Shown: positions 18,263 to 27,811, numbered from the stretch's first letter. The stretch: 64,000 nucleotides of DNA from Alcaligenaceae bacterium (GCA_030538235.1 JAUNUJ010000003.1:186001-250000); one strand, 5' to 3'. Translations and numbers: made by a program. The notes: generated by a model not told the origin, from the sequence alone.

Positions 18263-19087
18263 ATGAAATTTTTTCAAAATAAAGCAAAAATTGCAGCTAT
18301 CGTGACGTCCTTGTTGCTTGTGGCCTGCGGTAATATCAGTAAAGTTGATCAGCATGGTATGACAGATGAGCCGGTTTGGCCGAGCGTTGACCGTGTGACT
18401 TTCCACAATAAGATGGGTACCTTTCCTGATTTAACATCACTCAAAGAAGTCAAAGCCGGTATGACTAAAGATCAGTTGTATTATCTTTTAGGTCGTCCTC
18501 ATTTTGGTGAAGGATTTGTCGGTGTACGTGAGTGGGATTATTTATTCCATTTCCATACTCCGGGTCAGGGCACTAATGACGTCACAACCTGTCAGTTCAA
18601 GGCCCTATTTGATAGAGACGTATTTACTCGTAGTTTCTTCTGGAAGGCAGTAGATCCTGCTGAAGCTGTTTGCCCTCCAGGTGCACAAGGACCTCAGCGT
18701 TATACTATCGCCGCTAATGCATTATTTGCGTTTGACAAAGCAGATATTTCTTCAATGCGCGCAGAGGGTCGTCGTCAGTTGGATGATTTAGCGACTACGA
18801 TTCAAAGTTTTGATGACTTAAAGGCCGTTACGGTTTATGGCTACACTGATTTGTTAGGCGATGCTTCATACAATCAGGGCCTATCTCAGCGCAGAGCCGA
18901 TACGGTGCGCAATTACTTAGTTCAGCGTGGTGTGCCTTCGCACTTGATTTCTGCTCAAGGCATGGGTGAAACTCAGCCGGTTAAACAGTGTGACAGCCAA
19001 CAGCCGCGTAATGAATATATCGCGTGTCTAGAGCCTAACCGTCGTGTGGAAATCTCTGTTGACGGTTCCGGACAGGTGAAAAAGTAA
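18263..19087 (+). CDS. TpgA-like lipoprotein: BamE/SmpA-OmlA domain fused to OmpA-type peptidoglycan-binding domain
   Basis: 274 residues. Signal peptide with lipobox LLLVAC (Cys about residue 22). Residues ~55-130 resemble SmpA/OmlA/BamE (LKEVKAGMTKDQLYYLLGRPHF). Residues ~150-270 form an OmpA_C domain (ALFAFDKADISS, then TVYGYTDLLGDASYNQGLSQRRADTV seen in part, and NRRVEIS) that binds diaminopimelate in peptidoglycan. This two-domain layout immediately downstream of a trimeric autotransporter matches TpgA, which anchors AtaA-type adhesins to peptidoglycan in Acinetobacter. Here it starts 27 bases after the adhesin stop with a strong GAGGAAAG site and is intact, although the adhesin is broken. 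Confidence 0.85.
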   Translation: MKFFQNKAKIAAIVTSLLLVACGNISKVDQHGMTDEPVWPSVDRVTFHNKMGTFPDLTSLKEVKAGMTKDQLYYLLGRPHFGEGFVGVREWDYLFHFHTPGQGTNDVTTCQFKALFDRDVFTRSFFWKAVDPAEAVCPPGAQGPQRYTIAANALFAFDKADISSMRAEGRRQLDDLATTIQSFDDLKAVTVYGYTDLLGDASYNQGLSQRRADTVRNYLVQRGVPSHLISAQGMGETQPVKQCDSQQPRNEYIACLEPNRRVEISVDGSGQVKK

Positions 19088-19127
19088 GTCAATAGTAAGA
19101 CGACTTATTGTGCTTAGTTAAGGAAAC

Positions 19128-19165
19128 ACCTCGCTCAGTCCATCAGGGTTTGAGCGAGGTTTTTT
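19128..19165 (+). terminator. Intrinsic terminator after the TpgA-like gene
   Basis: A perfect 10-bp stem ACCTCGCTCA/TGAGCGAGGT (19128-19137 with 19151-19160) is followed by six T. It closes the autotransporter-TpgA unit. Confidence 0.85.
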
Positions 19166-19191
19166 ATGGTAAAAGTCGAAAGCATGGCTGT

Positions 19192-20607
19192 TTAAGATTT
19201 GAGTTCATCTGCTTTATCAGAAAATAATTTCTCTATCGCCACCGCTAAGTTAAGCAATTTAACTTCTTCATTCTTTTTAGCCATTAATTGGTAGCCTATG
19301 GGTAAACCATCACAAGGAATGGGCATTGAGACCGCACAAAGCTCTAGATAATTAGCGGGCTGGGTATTTTGAGTCATTCCTAGAGCTAGACTCAGTCCTT
19401 TCGTAGTATCTTCAGCCTCTGATACCAGAGGTGACTGGATTGTTGTTGTAGGGCTAACAATTGCATCAAATGAACGGATTTGATTGTGGGCTGAAATAAT
19501 GTATTCACGTCTTTTATTAATCAGATTTAAATATTTGTGAGCCTCTATATTTAATCCTGATTCGATCCTGTTTGCAATGACTGGGTCCATTTTGTCTTTA
19601 TTAGAGATAAATCTTTCGACTCCCAAAACAGCAAGTAAATTGGTTGGCATTGTGAAAGGGAAATAATCTTTTCTTTCTTCAGCTCCATGTAGATTTAAGC
19701 TTTCGAATGATACCCCGGCTGTTTTTAAAAGTTTATTAGCCTTTTCAAATGAGTCTTGAACTGTTAGGCTCAGACCGTTATTAAAATGGTTGGAGGGTAA
19801 ACCCAACTTAACTTTCTTCAAATCAACGTCGATATCAGAATGAGTATCTTGATTTGGATAGAGGATTAAGGAAAGCGTTTCAAAAATGAGTCGAGCGTCT
19901 TTTGCGCTTTGTGTTAATAAACCGATAGAGTCAACAGTTTCATCTAAAGGGAAAACACCATCCGTAGGCCAAAGGCCAAAAGAGGTTTTAAGACCGAAAA
20001 TCCCGTTGAAAGATGCCGGGACACGTACTGAACCTCCTGAATCACTACCAATAGCAAACATGCATAAATTAGCTCCTACAGCAACTCCTGAGCCAGAGCT
20101 TGAGCCACCAGGAAAGCGTTTGTTTAGTACATCGGCACTACACCATGGTGTGCCTCTTGGGGAGGATACACCAGTAATACCTAAACAGAACTCAACAGTT
20201 TTCGTGCTTCCTAGAAAAACACAACCTGCACTTCTTAAAGCTTTAATAAAAGGGCCTTCTTCATTCCCCAGTATATCTGGCAATTCCATATTTGACCCGA
20301 CTTTAGGGTAGGGCATGTTATCAATTAAAAATACGTCTTTAATAGCAATAGGTACTCCCATTAAGGGGCCTAAATAGACACCGGAATTTCTGAGAATATC
20401 CATTGCTTGAGCTGTTTTAATGGCAGCATCATAATTAACATACTCAAAAGCGCCGAAATGGTTGTCTAAACGTTTAATACGTTCTAGATAAGTTCGTGTT
20501 ATTTCTTCAGAACTAATTTTGCCATTTCTAAAATCTTTTGAAAAGGCAATAACCCCTCCAGGGTACACAGGGGAAATATCGTCGTTCGTGACTGGCATTA
20601 GATCCAT
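19192..20607 (-). CDS. Amidase (amidase-signature family), last gene of the Liv-type operon
   Basis: 471 residues from ATG 20607. A longer frame begins at TTG 20619, but GGAG with a 6-base spacer favours 20607 (20610 is also possible). The Ser-cisSer-Lys catalytic set is present: Lys in PIAIKDVFL, the GGSSSGSG signature, and GSDSGGSVRVPAS. The family hydrolyses amides to acid plus ammonia and includes GatA, AtzF and aryl/acyl amidases; there are no GatB/C partners, so a catabolic amidase is likely. It lies directly after livF (8-20 bases), so its substrate or product is probably what the ABC system imports. A second, divergent amidase occurs at 26389. Confidence 0.87.
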   Translation of the reverse strand: MDLMPVTNDDISPVYPGGVIAFSKDFRNGKISSEEITRTYLERIKRLDNHFGAFEYVNYDAAIKTAQAMDILRNSGVYLGPLMGVPIAIKDVFLIDNMPYPKVGSNMELPDILGNEEGPFIKALRSAGCVFLGSTKTVEFCLGITGVSSPRGTPWCSADVLNKRFPGGSSSGSGVAVGANLCMFAIGSDSGGSVRVPASFNGIFGLKTSFGLWPTDGVFPLDETVDSIGLLTQSAKDARLIFETLSLILYPNQDTHSDIDVDLKKVKLGLPSNHFNNGLSLTVQDSFEKANKLLKTAGVSFESLNLHGAEERKDYFPFTMPTNLLAVLGVERFISNKDKMDPVIANRIESGLNIEAHKYLNLINKRREYIISAHNQIRSFDAIVSPTTTIQSPLVSEAEDTTKGLSLALGMTQNTQPANYLELCAVSMPIPCDGLPIGYQLMAKKNEEVKLLNLAVAIEKLFSDKADELKS

Positions 20608-20627
20608 CATAATCTCCAAATAACTCT

Positions 20628-21353
20628 TTAAAGTCCAAGATAAGCTTTTTTAATCATAGGGTGGCCAATTAATTCATGTGAATTACCGTCTAAAACTAAT
20701 CTTCCATTTTCCAAAACATATGTTCTATGACTGACTTGTAAAACTTGTTTAATGTTTTGCTCTACTAAAAGAACCGAGAAACCCATATCTGCTAGACTTC
20801 TTATAGCAGTCATCATTTGTTTTACATATAGTGGAGACAAGCCCAAACTTGGTTCATCCATAATCAAAAGTTCTGGCTCAAGCATTAAGGAACGGCCAAT
20901 GGCGACCATCTGTTGTTGCCCCCCAGATAATGCACCAGCACTATGATTCTCAACTTTTTCCAAATCAGGGAAAATGCTCATGACTTTTGCATAATTTTCT
21001 TTACGATTTATACGCGCTCTTGGTAAATAGGAACCTAGCAAGATGTTTTCTTTAACACTTAAATTGGTAAATAACTGTCTTCCCATAGGGACATGTGCCA
21101 ATTTGCGTTCAGCGAGTTGATGGGGTTCAAGTCCCAGAATAGATTGACCTTGAAAATAGATTTCACCCTTCCATGGTTTTATCATTCCCGAGACTGCCCT
21201 TAACATAGTGGACTTGCCACTGCCATTACCACCTACAAGACCTACAAGTTCACCTTTTTTAACTTCGAGTGACACATTAAATATAACTTGAAGAGTGCCA
21301 TAACCTAGATCAACATTCTCTACGCTTAATACGGTTTCATTGTTAGTGTTCAT
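20628..21353 (-). CDS. livF: Liv-type ABC transporter ATP-binding protein (LivF-like)
   Basis: 241 residues. Walker A GLVGGNGSGKSTML (~35-48), signature ALSGGQQQMVAIGRSL, Walker B ELLIMDEPSLGLSP and the H-loop-region SVLLVEQNI are all present. This is the LivF-type subunit of the branched-chain amino acid / amide-urea (HAAT) importer family. Its ATG overlaps the livG stop (TAATG), implying translational coupling. Given the downstream amidase, the symbol describes family rather than substrate: the cargo may be an amide or amino-acid derivative instead of leucine. Confidence 0.93.
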   Translation of the reverse strand: MNTNNETVLSVENVDLGYGTLQVIFNVSLEVKKGELVGLVGGNGSGKSTMLRAVSGMIKPWKGEIYFQGQSILGLEPHQLAERKLAHVPMGRQLFTNLSVKENILLGSYLPRARINRKENYAKVMSIFPDLEKVENHSAGALSGGQQQMVAIGRSLMLEPELLIMDEPSLGLSPLYVKQMMTAIRSLADMGFSVLLVEQNIKQVLQVSHRTYVLENGRLVLDGNSHELIGHPMIKKAYLGL

Positions 21354-22069
21354 TAATCTGTTCCTAAATAAGCCTCAATAACTGTTTGATCATTAATTAC
21401 ATCTAGGGCCTTACCTTGGGAAATCTGCTTGCCATTAGCTAACACTATGACGTGGTTACATAATTCGATAATTGCTTCCATTATGTGTTCTACCATGATG
21501 ATAGAAATACCCGTATCCGTTAGTCCTCGCAAGAGTTCAACCATTTCCTTTAGGGCTGGGGGATTTAAACCAGCCATGATTTCATCCAAAAATAAAACTT
21601 TAGGTTCTAAGGCAAGGGCTTTAGCAAGTTCGAGGCGTCTTAATCTGGCTAAATTGAGGTCCGTGGAGAGTTGATTTGCGCGGTCTGCCATGCCAACTTT
21701 TTCCAAAGCTTTTAAAGCTGTTTTTTCAGCTTCAGACCTTTTGTTATGTTTTAAGAATGCGGCTACTAATACATTTTCAAGAACTGTTAATTCTTCGTAA
21801 GGTTGTTCAGTTTGAAATGTTCTTGCCATGCCTAACCTAGTTCTCATATATGGAGGTAAGCTTGTAATATCGTCATCATAAAAAATGACTTGCCCATTGC
21901 TTGTTGGTGCAAAACCAGTGATTGCATTAAAGAGGGTAGATTTACCTGCGCCATTTGGTCCAATTAAACCGAGAATTTCACCTTGTTTCAAAGTCAGGGA
22001 TACATCATCAACAGCAATAAGCCCTCCAAATTTAACCGTGATATTATTAGCTTGCAGTACTTTTTGCAT
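21353..22069 (-). CDS. livG: Liv-type ABC transporter ATP-binding protein (LivG-like)
   Basis: 238 residues from ATG 22069, chosen because AGGAGG stands 4 bases upstream; the frame opens further at 22108 but without a ribosome site. Walker [17 protein letters not shown], a degenerate signature region ([18 protein letters not shown], typical for LivG) and Walker [14 protein letters not shown] are present. It forms the ATPase heterodimer with LivF on the cytoplasmic face. The start lies inside the 3' end of livM (23-base overlap), so its ribosome site is within livM coding sequence. Confidence 0.93.
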   Translation of the reverse strand: MQKVLQANNITVKFGGLIAVDDVSLTLKQGEILGLIGPNGAGKSTLFNAITGFAPTSNGQVIFYDDDITSLPPYMRTRLGMARTFQTEQPYEELTVLENVLVAAFLKHNKRSEAEKTALKALEKVGMADRANQLSTDLNLARLRRLELAKALALEPKVLFLDEIMAGLNPPALKEMVELLRGLTDTGISIIMVEHIMEAIIELCNHVIVLANGKQISQGKALDVINDQTVIEAYLGTD

Positions 22070-23003
22070 ATTTCCTCCTGATTGTTCTTTGGATGATTTC
22101 TCCCACAATTCCTTTAGGCATTAGTAAAATGATGACAAGAATTAATACGCCATAAACCAACATGTTTGCTTGCGCAAAAACTGTGCGGAATAATTCCCCC
22201 GATATAATTAATAGAAATGCGCCGACAGCGGGGCCCCAGATGGTACCCCGTCCCCCAATGATTACAGTTAAGGCAATTTGAATTGATAAAAGCAAATTAA
22301 AAATAATATGGGGTTCAATAAAAGATAGATAAATTCCATAAATAGCGCCACCAAGTGAAGTTAAAGTACCTGATATCATGAAGGCTTTTAGTTTTATAGA
22401 GGTCGGATTTATACCTGCGGCCATGGCAGCTTCTTCATTGTCTCTTACCGCTCTTAATTGAAATCCAAATTTACTTTTAGCTATAAAAATCGTGATAGCG
22501 ATTGTTAGTACCGCATACCCTAAGGCCAAGTAATATTGTGTGCCAGTGTCAAATAAATCTAGGCCTAGAGGTTCGGGCAAAGTATCAATAAAAACACCTG
22601 AGGCACCGCCGGTGAGCCAGCTTTCGTTGATAACGAACAAACGGACTATTTCAGCAACGGCGATTGTAGACAATGAAAAATACGGCCCATATAAACGAAA
22701 TGTCAATTTACCCCATAAATAGGCAATTAGCCCTGAAACAAAGAAGAGAATCAGAATAAGGATCCACCATGGAATTTGTGGAAAGTGGACGGTTCCAAGA
22801 GCAATAAAGTAAGCTCCTAGGCCTACAAAACTAGCATGACCTAAACTAAGCTGGCCAGCCCAGCCACCTAGAATGTTCCAAGAACTTGCCCAACCTGTAA
22901 AAAGTAAAGCGGTTATTCCGACGGTTAAATAAGTAGGTAAAAGTACGGGATAAATTGCACCGATAATACCTAGGAGGATTAAAATAATTATGTGTTTATT
23001 CAT
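22047..23003 (-). CDS. livM: Liv-type ABC transporter permease (LivM-like)
   Basis: 318 residues, about eight to ten hydrophobic helices. Family landmarks include [30 protein letters not shown] (in part) and [17 protein letters not shown], with the EAA-like loop [20 protein letters not shown] that docks on the ATPases. It begins inside the last codon of livH (4-base ATGA overlap). With LivH it forms the inner-membrane channel of the HAAT-family importer. Confidence 0.93.
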   Translation of the reverse strand: MNKHIIILILLGIIGAIYPVLLPTYLTVGITALLFTGWASSWNILGGWAGQLSLGHASFVGLGAYFIALGTVHFPQIPWWILILILFFVSGLIAYLWGKLTFRLYGPYFSLSTIAVAEIVRLFVINESWLTGGASGVFIDTLPEPLGLDLFDTGTQYYLALGYAVLTIAITIFIAKSKFGFQLRAVRDNEEAAMAAGINPTSIKLKAFMISGTLTSLGGAIYGIYLSFIEPHIIFNLLLSIQIALTVIIGGRGTIWGPAVGAFLLIISGELFRTVFAQANMLVYGVLILVIILLMPKGIVGEIIQRTIRRKYAKSTAS

Positions 23004-23884
23004 ACTCTTTTCACCGATTTACCAAATAAACCTTCAGGTTTAATTAATAAAATTACTAAAAAAATTAGAAGACCGTATGCGTCTCGATAGGCAGAGTCGA
23101 GATATGAGGCTCCCATGATTTCAATAATTCCTAAGATGAGTCCACCAGCAATAGCGGCACCGATATTTCCAAGCCCACCAAGGACTGTGACCACAAAAGC
23201 TTTGAGGGTAAATGTGGCACCGGTGACGACAGGAGAGGCAAAGAGTAGAGGGATTAGACTAACGCCGGCTGTTACGGCAAGAGCCATGCCTAAGCCAAAT
23301 ACAAGTGCTTGAATTCGTTTTGTATTGATACCGACTAGCTCAGCACCTAGGCGATTTTCAGAGACGGCTTTTATTGCTTTACCGACTTCCGTTTTATTTA
23401 AAAGTAAATATAAACCGACGATCATCAATGCCGTGGCTGTGCCAGCAAATAGCAATACTAAAGAAATTCTTACGTCTGCAATCTTAAGGGTGCTAGAAGA
23501 GTATGTTGTGTTTATAGATTGCGGCTCACCACCAAAGAGCAAAAGCAATAGATTTGCCGTAACTAAAGAAATTCCCAAAGTCGCTAGCATCATGGTCTCC
23601 GGTTGTGCGTCGATTATCCTAGAAAGGATTAATCGTTGAAGGAGGGCGCCAACAATAAAACCTAATGGTATGGCAAACACTAGCGTTAAATACGGGTCTA
23701 TTCCAAAAATACTATTGAGAAGAACCGCAAAATACATGCCTAGAACAACAAAATCACCATGTGCGAAATTGATGGTTCTCATAACACCAAATACAAGTGT
23801 TAATCCAACACCAACTAACGCATAAACTGCCCCAATTAATATTCCGTTGGATAGGTTTTGTAGAAAAGATACTAAATCAAACAT
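23000..23884 (-). CDS. livH: Liv-type ABC transporter permease (LivH-like)
   Basis: 294 residues, about eight hydrophobic helices. The N-terminus NGILIGAVYALVGVGLTLVFGVMRTINFAHGD is the classic LivH signature (cited in part) and the EAA-like loop is KAVSENRLGAELVGINTKR; VTVLGGLGNIGAAIAGG is also characteristic. It is second in the operon, after the binding protein. A 94-base spacer with a strong hairpin separates the two and probably reduces permease output relative to the binding protein. Confidence 0.93.
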   Translation of the reverse strand: MFDLVSFLQNLSNGILIGAVYALVGVGLTLVFGVMRTINFAHGDFVVLGMYFAVLLNSIFGIDPYLTLVFAIPLGFIVGALLQRLILSRIIDAQPETMMLATLGISLVTANLLLLLFGGEPQSINTTYSSSTLKIADVRISLVLLFAGTATALMIVGLYLLLNKTEVGKAIKAVSENRLGAELVGINTKRIQALVFGLGMALAVTAGVSLIPLLFASPVVTGATFTLKAFVVTVLGGLGNIGAAIAGGLILGIIEIMGASYLDSAYRDAYGLLIFLVILLIKPEGLFGKSVKRV

Positions 23885-23923
23885 TGAAGTCCTTCCGTTG
23901 TAATTTTCTGTATTCCTAACGAG

Positions 23924-23968
23924 TTAGAAGAGTGAGTCTTGTCCTTGGATTTTGCTTCACTCTTCTAG
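23924..23968 (-). promoter_or_regulatory. Intercistronic hairpin between the binding protein and permease genes
   Basis: A 12-bp inverted repeat (TTAGAAGAGTGA / TCACTCTTCTAG, 23924-23935 with 23957-23968, 11 paired) has no T-run on the minus strand. This is the position where Liv-type operons often carry a processing or stabilising stem that protects the binding-protein mRNA. Confidence 0.6.
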
Positions 23969-23977
23969 CATTGATTA

Positions 23978-25159
23978 TTAGTTAGAAAATTTAGCCTCTT
24001 TAGCAGAGATTTCATCTGGAAACACCGTTACATGTTTGCCGTCTTGAATTTGGATGATTAGACTTTTAATTGGGTTTTGACCTTTGAAGCCGTCATAATC
24101 CTCAAATGTTACATTTGTCACTGCTGTTTCTAAATCAGTGCTTTTTAAAGCTTCACGAACATCATCTCTATCAAGAGAGCTGGCGCGAGTAAGAGCGTCA
24201 GCGGCAACCTTTAATGCTAAATATCCTTCGGCCTCATAAAACGAAGGCTCTTCTTTTGCTTTTTCTTTAAGTTTCTCATAAAGCTCAGCTGTTCCTTCGT
24301 ACTGAACGTCTGGACTCCAGGTTACTGTTGATACAATATTTTCGGCAGCAGAACCAACTTGGTCAATGAAACTTTGCATTGATGAGCCTGTATCGATAGC
24401 AATAACTTTTGCTCCCAGACCTGTTTCAACAATTTGTCGCGCAATGGCTATTCCATCATCTGCGTAAGAACCGGTTAACAGAATATCAACCTTTTCACCT
24501 CTAAATTTATTCAGAATAGGTCTAAAGTCAGTAGCGCCTTGATCGTATGCTTGGCGACCGATGACTTCATATCCTCTATCTTTAGCAAGTTTTTCTGCAG
24601 CCTCACTAACTGATGTTGGCCAAGCACCATTACCGTGCATGATAGCAAGTCGTTTTATGTTGGGTTCTTTTTTGCGCATTTCATCGAAGTAGTCAATATA
24701 AGTTTTGGCTACAATTGTAGAGTTGTGTTTCGCTCTAAATACCCATTCTGAGCCCGGTTTGGTAATAGAGTCATCAGCACTACCCAAAACAATGAACGGA
24801 ATCTTTTGACGAGTTGCTGTTTTGGAAACAGGACCGGTAATACCGGAAGCATATGAACCGATAACAATAGGAACATTTTGACGATTTAATGCTTCTAGTG
24901 CTGATAATGCACTTTGAGCATCAGAGCGATCGTCGTTCTTGATTAATTCAAGCTGTTCGCCGTTAATACCACCAGCGGCATTAATCTCTTCGAGTGCAAC
25001 CTCCATACCAGTGTTATATCGAACACCGAATGCCGCAAAGTTACCCGACAAACTATTGATTACTCCAACCTTGACCTGCGCTACTGCAGGGATAGTAAGA
25101 GCAGACGCTAAAGCTGTTAGCAAGATCTTTTGTGATGTTTTCTTAAGTTTATATTTCAT
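23978..25159 (-). CDS. Periplasmic substrate-binding protein of the Liv-type ABC importer
   Basis: 393 residues with a Sec signal peptide (basic start, hydrophobic core, AVAQ cleavage region near residue 27). The type I periplasmic-binding fold is evident: VKVGVINSLSGNFAAFG, EEINAAGGINGEQLELI, DDRSDAQSALSALEALN and VIGSYASGITGPVSKTA. It binds the ligand and delivers it to LivHM. The family includes leucine, amide and urea binders; the adjacent amidase argues for an amide-containing ligand (inference). The ribosome site AGGAGA precedes the ATG, and a -10-like TATAAA lies on the minus strand at 25257-25262. Confidence 0.92.
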   Translation of the reverse strand: MKYKLKKTSQKILLTALASALTIPAVAQVKVGVINSLSGNFAAFGVRYNTGMEVALEEINAAGGINGEQLELIKNDDRSDAQSALSALEALNRQNVPIVIGSYASGITGPVSKTATRQKIPFIVLGSADDSITKPGSEWVFRAKHNSTIVAKTYIDYFDEMRKKEPNIKRLAIMHGNGAWPTSVSEAAEKLAKDRGYEVIGRQAYDQGATDFRPILNKFRGEKVDILLTGSYADDGIAIARQIVETGLGAKVIAIDTGSSMQSFIDQVGSAAENIVSTVTWSPDVQYEGTAELYEKLKEKAKEEPSFYEAEGYLALKVAADALTRASSLDRDDVREALKSTDLETAVTNVTFEDYDGFKGQNPIKSLIIQIQDGKHVTVFPDEISAKEAKFSN

Positions 25160-25316
25160 AAGTGTGTCTCCTGTAGTTACAGACGTGATTGGTGGATACT
25201 CCCTCTCGCTTAGATGATTTGTATAGGAATACCCCTGCGTAATTACTAACCGCTAATTTATAGTATGCTGTGTTTCGGAATGAAAATATTAGAGTTTCCA
25301 CTAAATGAGACAATCA

Positions 25317-25333
25317 ATTCCACTGTGTGGAAT
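25317..25333. promoter_or_regulatory. Palindromic operator candidate for the IclR regulator
   Basis: ATTCCAC-TGT-GTGGAAT is a perfect 7-bp-arm palindrome 12 bases before the iclR-type start codon, in the divergent region with the ABC operon. A further half-site TTTCCAC occurs at 25295-25301, and an exact ATTCCAC recurs at 26273-26279 ahead of the second amidase. IclR-family dimers bind such inverted repeats, so autoregulation plus control of both arms is plausible. Confidence 0.55.
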
Positions 25334-25345
25334 AACGGAGAATAG

Positions 25346-26104
25346 ATGAAATCAACAGTGAACGCCTTAGCTAGGGGGCTTGATATCTTAAGATGCTTTT
25401 CAGCTGTGGAACCTACTTTATCGAATAGTGAAATTGCTGCTTATACAGGATTACCTCGTTCGACGGTTTCGCGGCTTACAAACACACTAGTTTCTTTAGG
25501 TTATCTTAGATTTAATGAGAAAACTAAACGTTATCAGGTGGGGGCGGCTGTCTTGGGCCTTGGCTACGCTGCTTTAGCAAATCTAAGAATTATTGATGTG
25601 GCGCGTCCACATATGCAAACTTTTGCGGATGCAACTAAAACCTTAGTTTCGTTGGCGACAAGAGAAAGGTTGTCAATGATGTATTTAGAATCCTGCTCCA
25701 GTGATATTAGTCTGACCTTCAAAATGGGCAGAGGTGTTAGTATGCCGATGTTAAGTACTTCAATCGGCAGAGTTTTTTTAGCAGCTATACCAGAGAGCGA
25801 AAGAAATTATCTTTTGGAAAGACTGCTTTCCAAAGAGAATGAAAAAAACAAATTAGCAATTATGGACAAGCTGCAAGAAGAGTTTCAAATTTATAAAGAG
25901 AGAAAGTATTGCAGATCAATGGGCGATTGGAAATCGGGTGTTAATGCCATTGCAACATCTGTTCCATTGAAAAATCTTGATTCTGATTTGATTGTACTGT
26001 CTGTTAGTGGTCCTGCTTTTATGGTGTCAGAAGATTTTTTAGAAAATAAATTATTACTAGATTTGTTGTCATTAGCGGAGCATATTGCTCGACAATTTGA
26101 GTAA
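25346..26104 (+). CDS. IclR-family transcriptional regulator of the amide locus
   Basis: 252 residues. N-terminal winged helix (~5-65): NALARGLDILRCFS, then SEIAAYTGLPRSTVSRLTNTL with the recognition helix, and LGYLRFNEKTKRYQVGAAVLGLGYA. The C-terminal effector domain (~80-250) has the SMYLES- and SIGRVFLAA-type segments that bind a small ligand. It stands between the leftward ABC-amidase operon and the rightward amidase-TRAP operon, so it is the obvious local regulator of both. Its effector is presumably the imported amide or its hydrolysis product (inference). Confidence 0.92.
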   Translation: MKSTVNALARGLDILRCFSAVEPTLSNSEIAAYTGLPRSTVSRLTNTLVSLGYLRFNEKTKRYQVGAAVLGLGYAALANLRIIDVARPHMQTFADATKTLVSLATRERLSMMYLESCSSDISLTFKMGRGVSMPMLSTSIGRVFLAAIPESERNYLLERLLSKENEKNKLAIMDKLQEEFQIYKERKYCRSMGDWKSGVNAIATSVPLKNLDSDLIVLSVSGPAFMVSEDFLENKLLLDLLSLAEHIARQFE

Positions 26105-26159
26105 TTAATAATCTTTAGTAGCTTGGCTTATGCATTGGTATTAATGATTCTAAGTACAA

Positions 26160-26181
26160 AACAAGGGTAAATACCCTTGTT
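26160..26181. repeat. Perfect inverted repeat downstream of the IclR gene
   Basis: AACAAGGGTA-AA-TACCCTTGTT is a perfect 10-bp-arm palindrome 56 bases after the regulator stop. Only TCAGTTTTG follows, so it is a weak terminator or an operator; I cannot decide between them. Confidence 0.45.
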
Positions 26182-26388
26182 CAGTTTTGAGCAAATGAAA
26201 TAAGCTAATCACTACAAAATGAACCTTGGTTTGTTTTTACATGATTGTTGGATGTAAATATAGAACTGATTAATTCCACCATTTTAAGGTGTTCAATAAT
26301 ATTCAACCCTAGCTTTGTTGAATCAAAAGGCAGCTCCTGTCTGTTAACACTATAATGCCGCAAAATAAGACTATCAAAGGGAGAAAAC

Positions 26389-27780
26389 ATGTTATTGGAA
26401 GAGCTAACCTTAAAAGAATTAGCACTACAGTTACGTAGTGGCAATATAACAGCATCTTCTTTAATGGGTTCATGTCAAGACGCTTACCAGCAGACAGAAG
26501 CAAAACTTAATGCTTATAAGACTTGGTCCGGCGAAAGCGCAAAAAGAGTAGCAACTTCTGTCGATTCCTTGTTAGCTGCAGGTTATGATCTCGGTCCGCT
26601 AATGGGTATCCCAATTTCAGTCAAAGATCTTTTTGCTGTTCCTAATACTCCTACATTTGCTGGTTCAGTTCGTGATTTAGGTGATAAATGGCAGATCCCA
26701 GGAACTTTAATCAAAAGTCTAATAAAACAATCTGCACCTATCACCGGCAAAACACATACTGTTGAGTTTGCTTTTGGTGGTGTCGGTATGAATGAGCACT
26801 GGGGTACACCACACAATCCTTGGGATAAAAATGTCCATCGTATTCCGGGAGGTTCCAGCTCTGGTGCGGGGGTGTCTTTATGTCAAGGCTCAGCTTTATT
26901 GGCCTTAGGTACAGATACTGCCGGTTCAGTCAGAATCCCCGCGTCGTTTACAGGAACGGTGGGATTGAAAACAACGATTGGGCTGTGGCCACGCGACCAA
27001 ATAGTGCCTTTATCAAAAACGCTGGATACGCCGGGATTGTTGGCTCGTTCAGTAGAAGACGTAGCGTTTGCTTTTAATGCAATTGACAATGTTCTACGTG
27101 GTCACTCAAATCAGTTACCTAAGGTTCATAGCCTTAATGGAATTCGCATTGGCATTCCGGAATATTTCTTTTGGGACGATATTGACGCCGATATTGATGA
27201 TTGCATCCAGCGAGCAATGAGAAAGTTAGAGGCAGACGGTGCAGTGCTGGTACCAATTAAAGTGCCAAATTGTACTGAGGTGTATAAAGTCTTCCAAGCA
27301 GGTGGTTTGGGAGCGCCTGAGTTGAGTTCTTTCTTGCAACAAGAACTTCCTGAAGCACTAGATAGTTTGGGTTCTTTGGTTAAAGTAAGAATTGAAGGTG
27401 CTGAGGACTTATCCGCCGTAGAGTATTTGCGTCGCAAGTCCTTAATTGAGCATTCAGCTATTAATGTAGAAAGTGTTTTTCAGTTAGTGGATGTTTGGCT
27501 TAACCCTACACTTGTGAAGACGGCTCCTACGGTTGATGAGTTAAAAGATATTGAGGCTTATAGAAAAGCTAATATGCTGGTTTTACGCAATACATCCATT
27601 GCCAATCTTATGGATCTCTGTGCCCTCAGCTTACCGGTCGGGTTAGATGCACAGGGTATACCTATTGGTCTTCAACTAACCGCAGGGGCAAGGCAAGAGA
27701 AGAAACTTTTAGCGATTACTATAAGGATTGAGGAGATTCTTGGTAAGGCTAAATATACATTAGGCAATCTGCCTAAATAA
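26389..27780 (+). CDS. Amidase (amidase-signature family), first gene of the TRAP operon
   Basis: 463 residues. The catalytic Lys is in PISVKDLFAV (~76-85), the signature GGSSSGAGVSL near ~150, and GTDTAGSVRIPASF supplies the Ser pair region; here the cis-Ser motif reads DTAGS rather than DSGGS, as in several AtzF/allophanate-like and indoleacetamide-type amidases. It is about as long as the divergent amidase at 19192 but not closely similar outside the core, so it may have a different substrate. The TRAP genes begin 31 bases downstream, so this is one operon. TATAAT at 26351-26356 is a likely -10. Confidence 0.88.
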   Translation: MLLEELTLKELALQLRSGNITASSLMGSCQDAYQQTEAKLNAYKTWSGESAKRVATSVDSLLAAGYDLGPLMGIPISVKDLFAVPNTPTFAGSVRDLGDKWQIPGTLIKSLIKQSAPITGKTHTVEFAFGGVGMNEHWGTPHNPWDKNVHRIPGGSSSGAGVSLCQGSALLALGTDTAGSVRIPASFTGTVGLKTTIGLWPRDQIVPLSKTLDTPGLLARSVEDVAFAFNAIDNVLRGHSNQLPKVHSLNGIRIGIPEYFFWDDIDADIDDCIQRAMRKLEADGAVLVPIKVPNCTEVYKVFQAGGLGAPELSSFLQQELPEALDSLGSLVKVRIEGAEDLSAVEYLRRKSLIEHSAINVESVFQLVDVWLNPTLVKTAPTVDELKDIEAYRKANMLVLRNTSIANLMDLCALSLPVGLDAQGIPIGLQLTAGARQEKKLLAITIRIEEILGKAKYTLGNLPK

Positions 27781-27811
27781 TTATTTTCTATATTCTAGAG
27801 GGAAACTTATT

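Noticed and set aside
26305-26360. Full sigma-70 promoter for the second amidase
   Set aside because: TATAAT at 26351 is good but no -35 lies at 16-18 bases; only the -10 can be supported.
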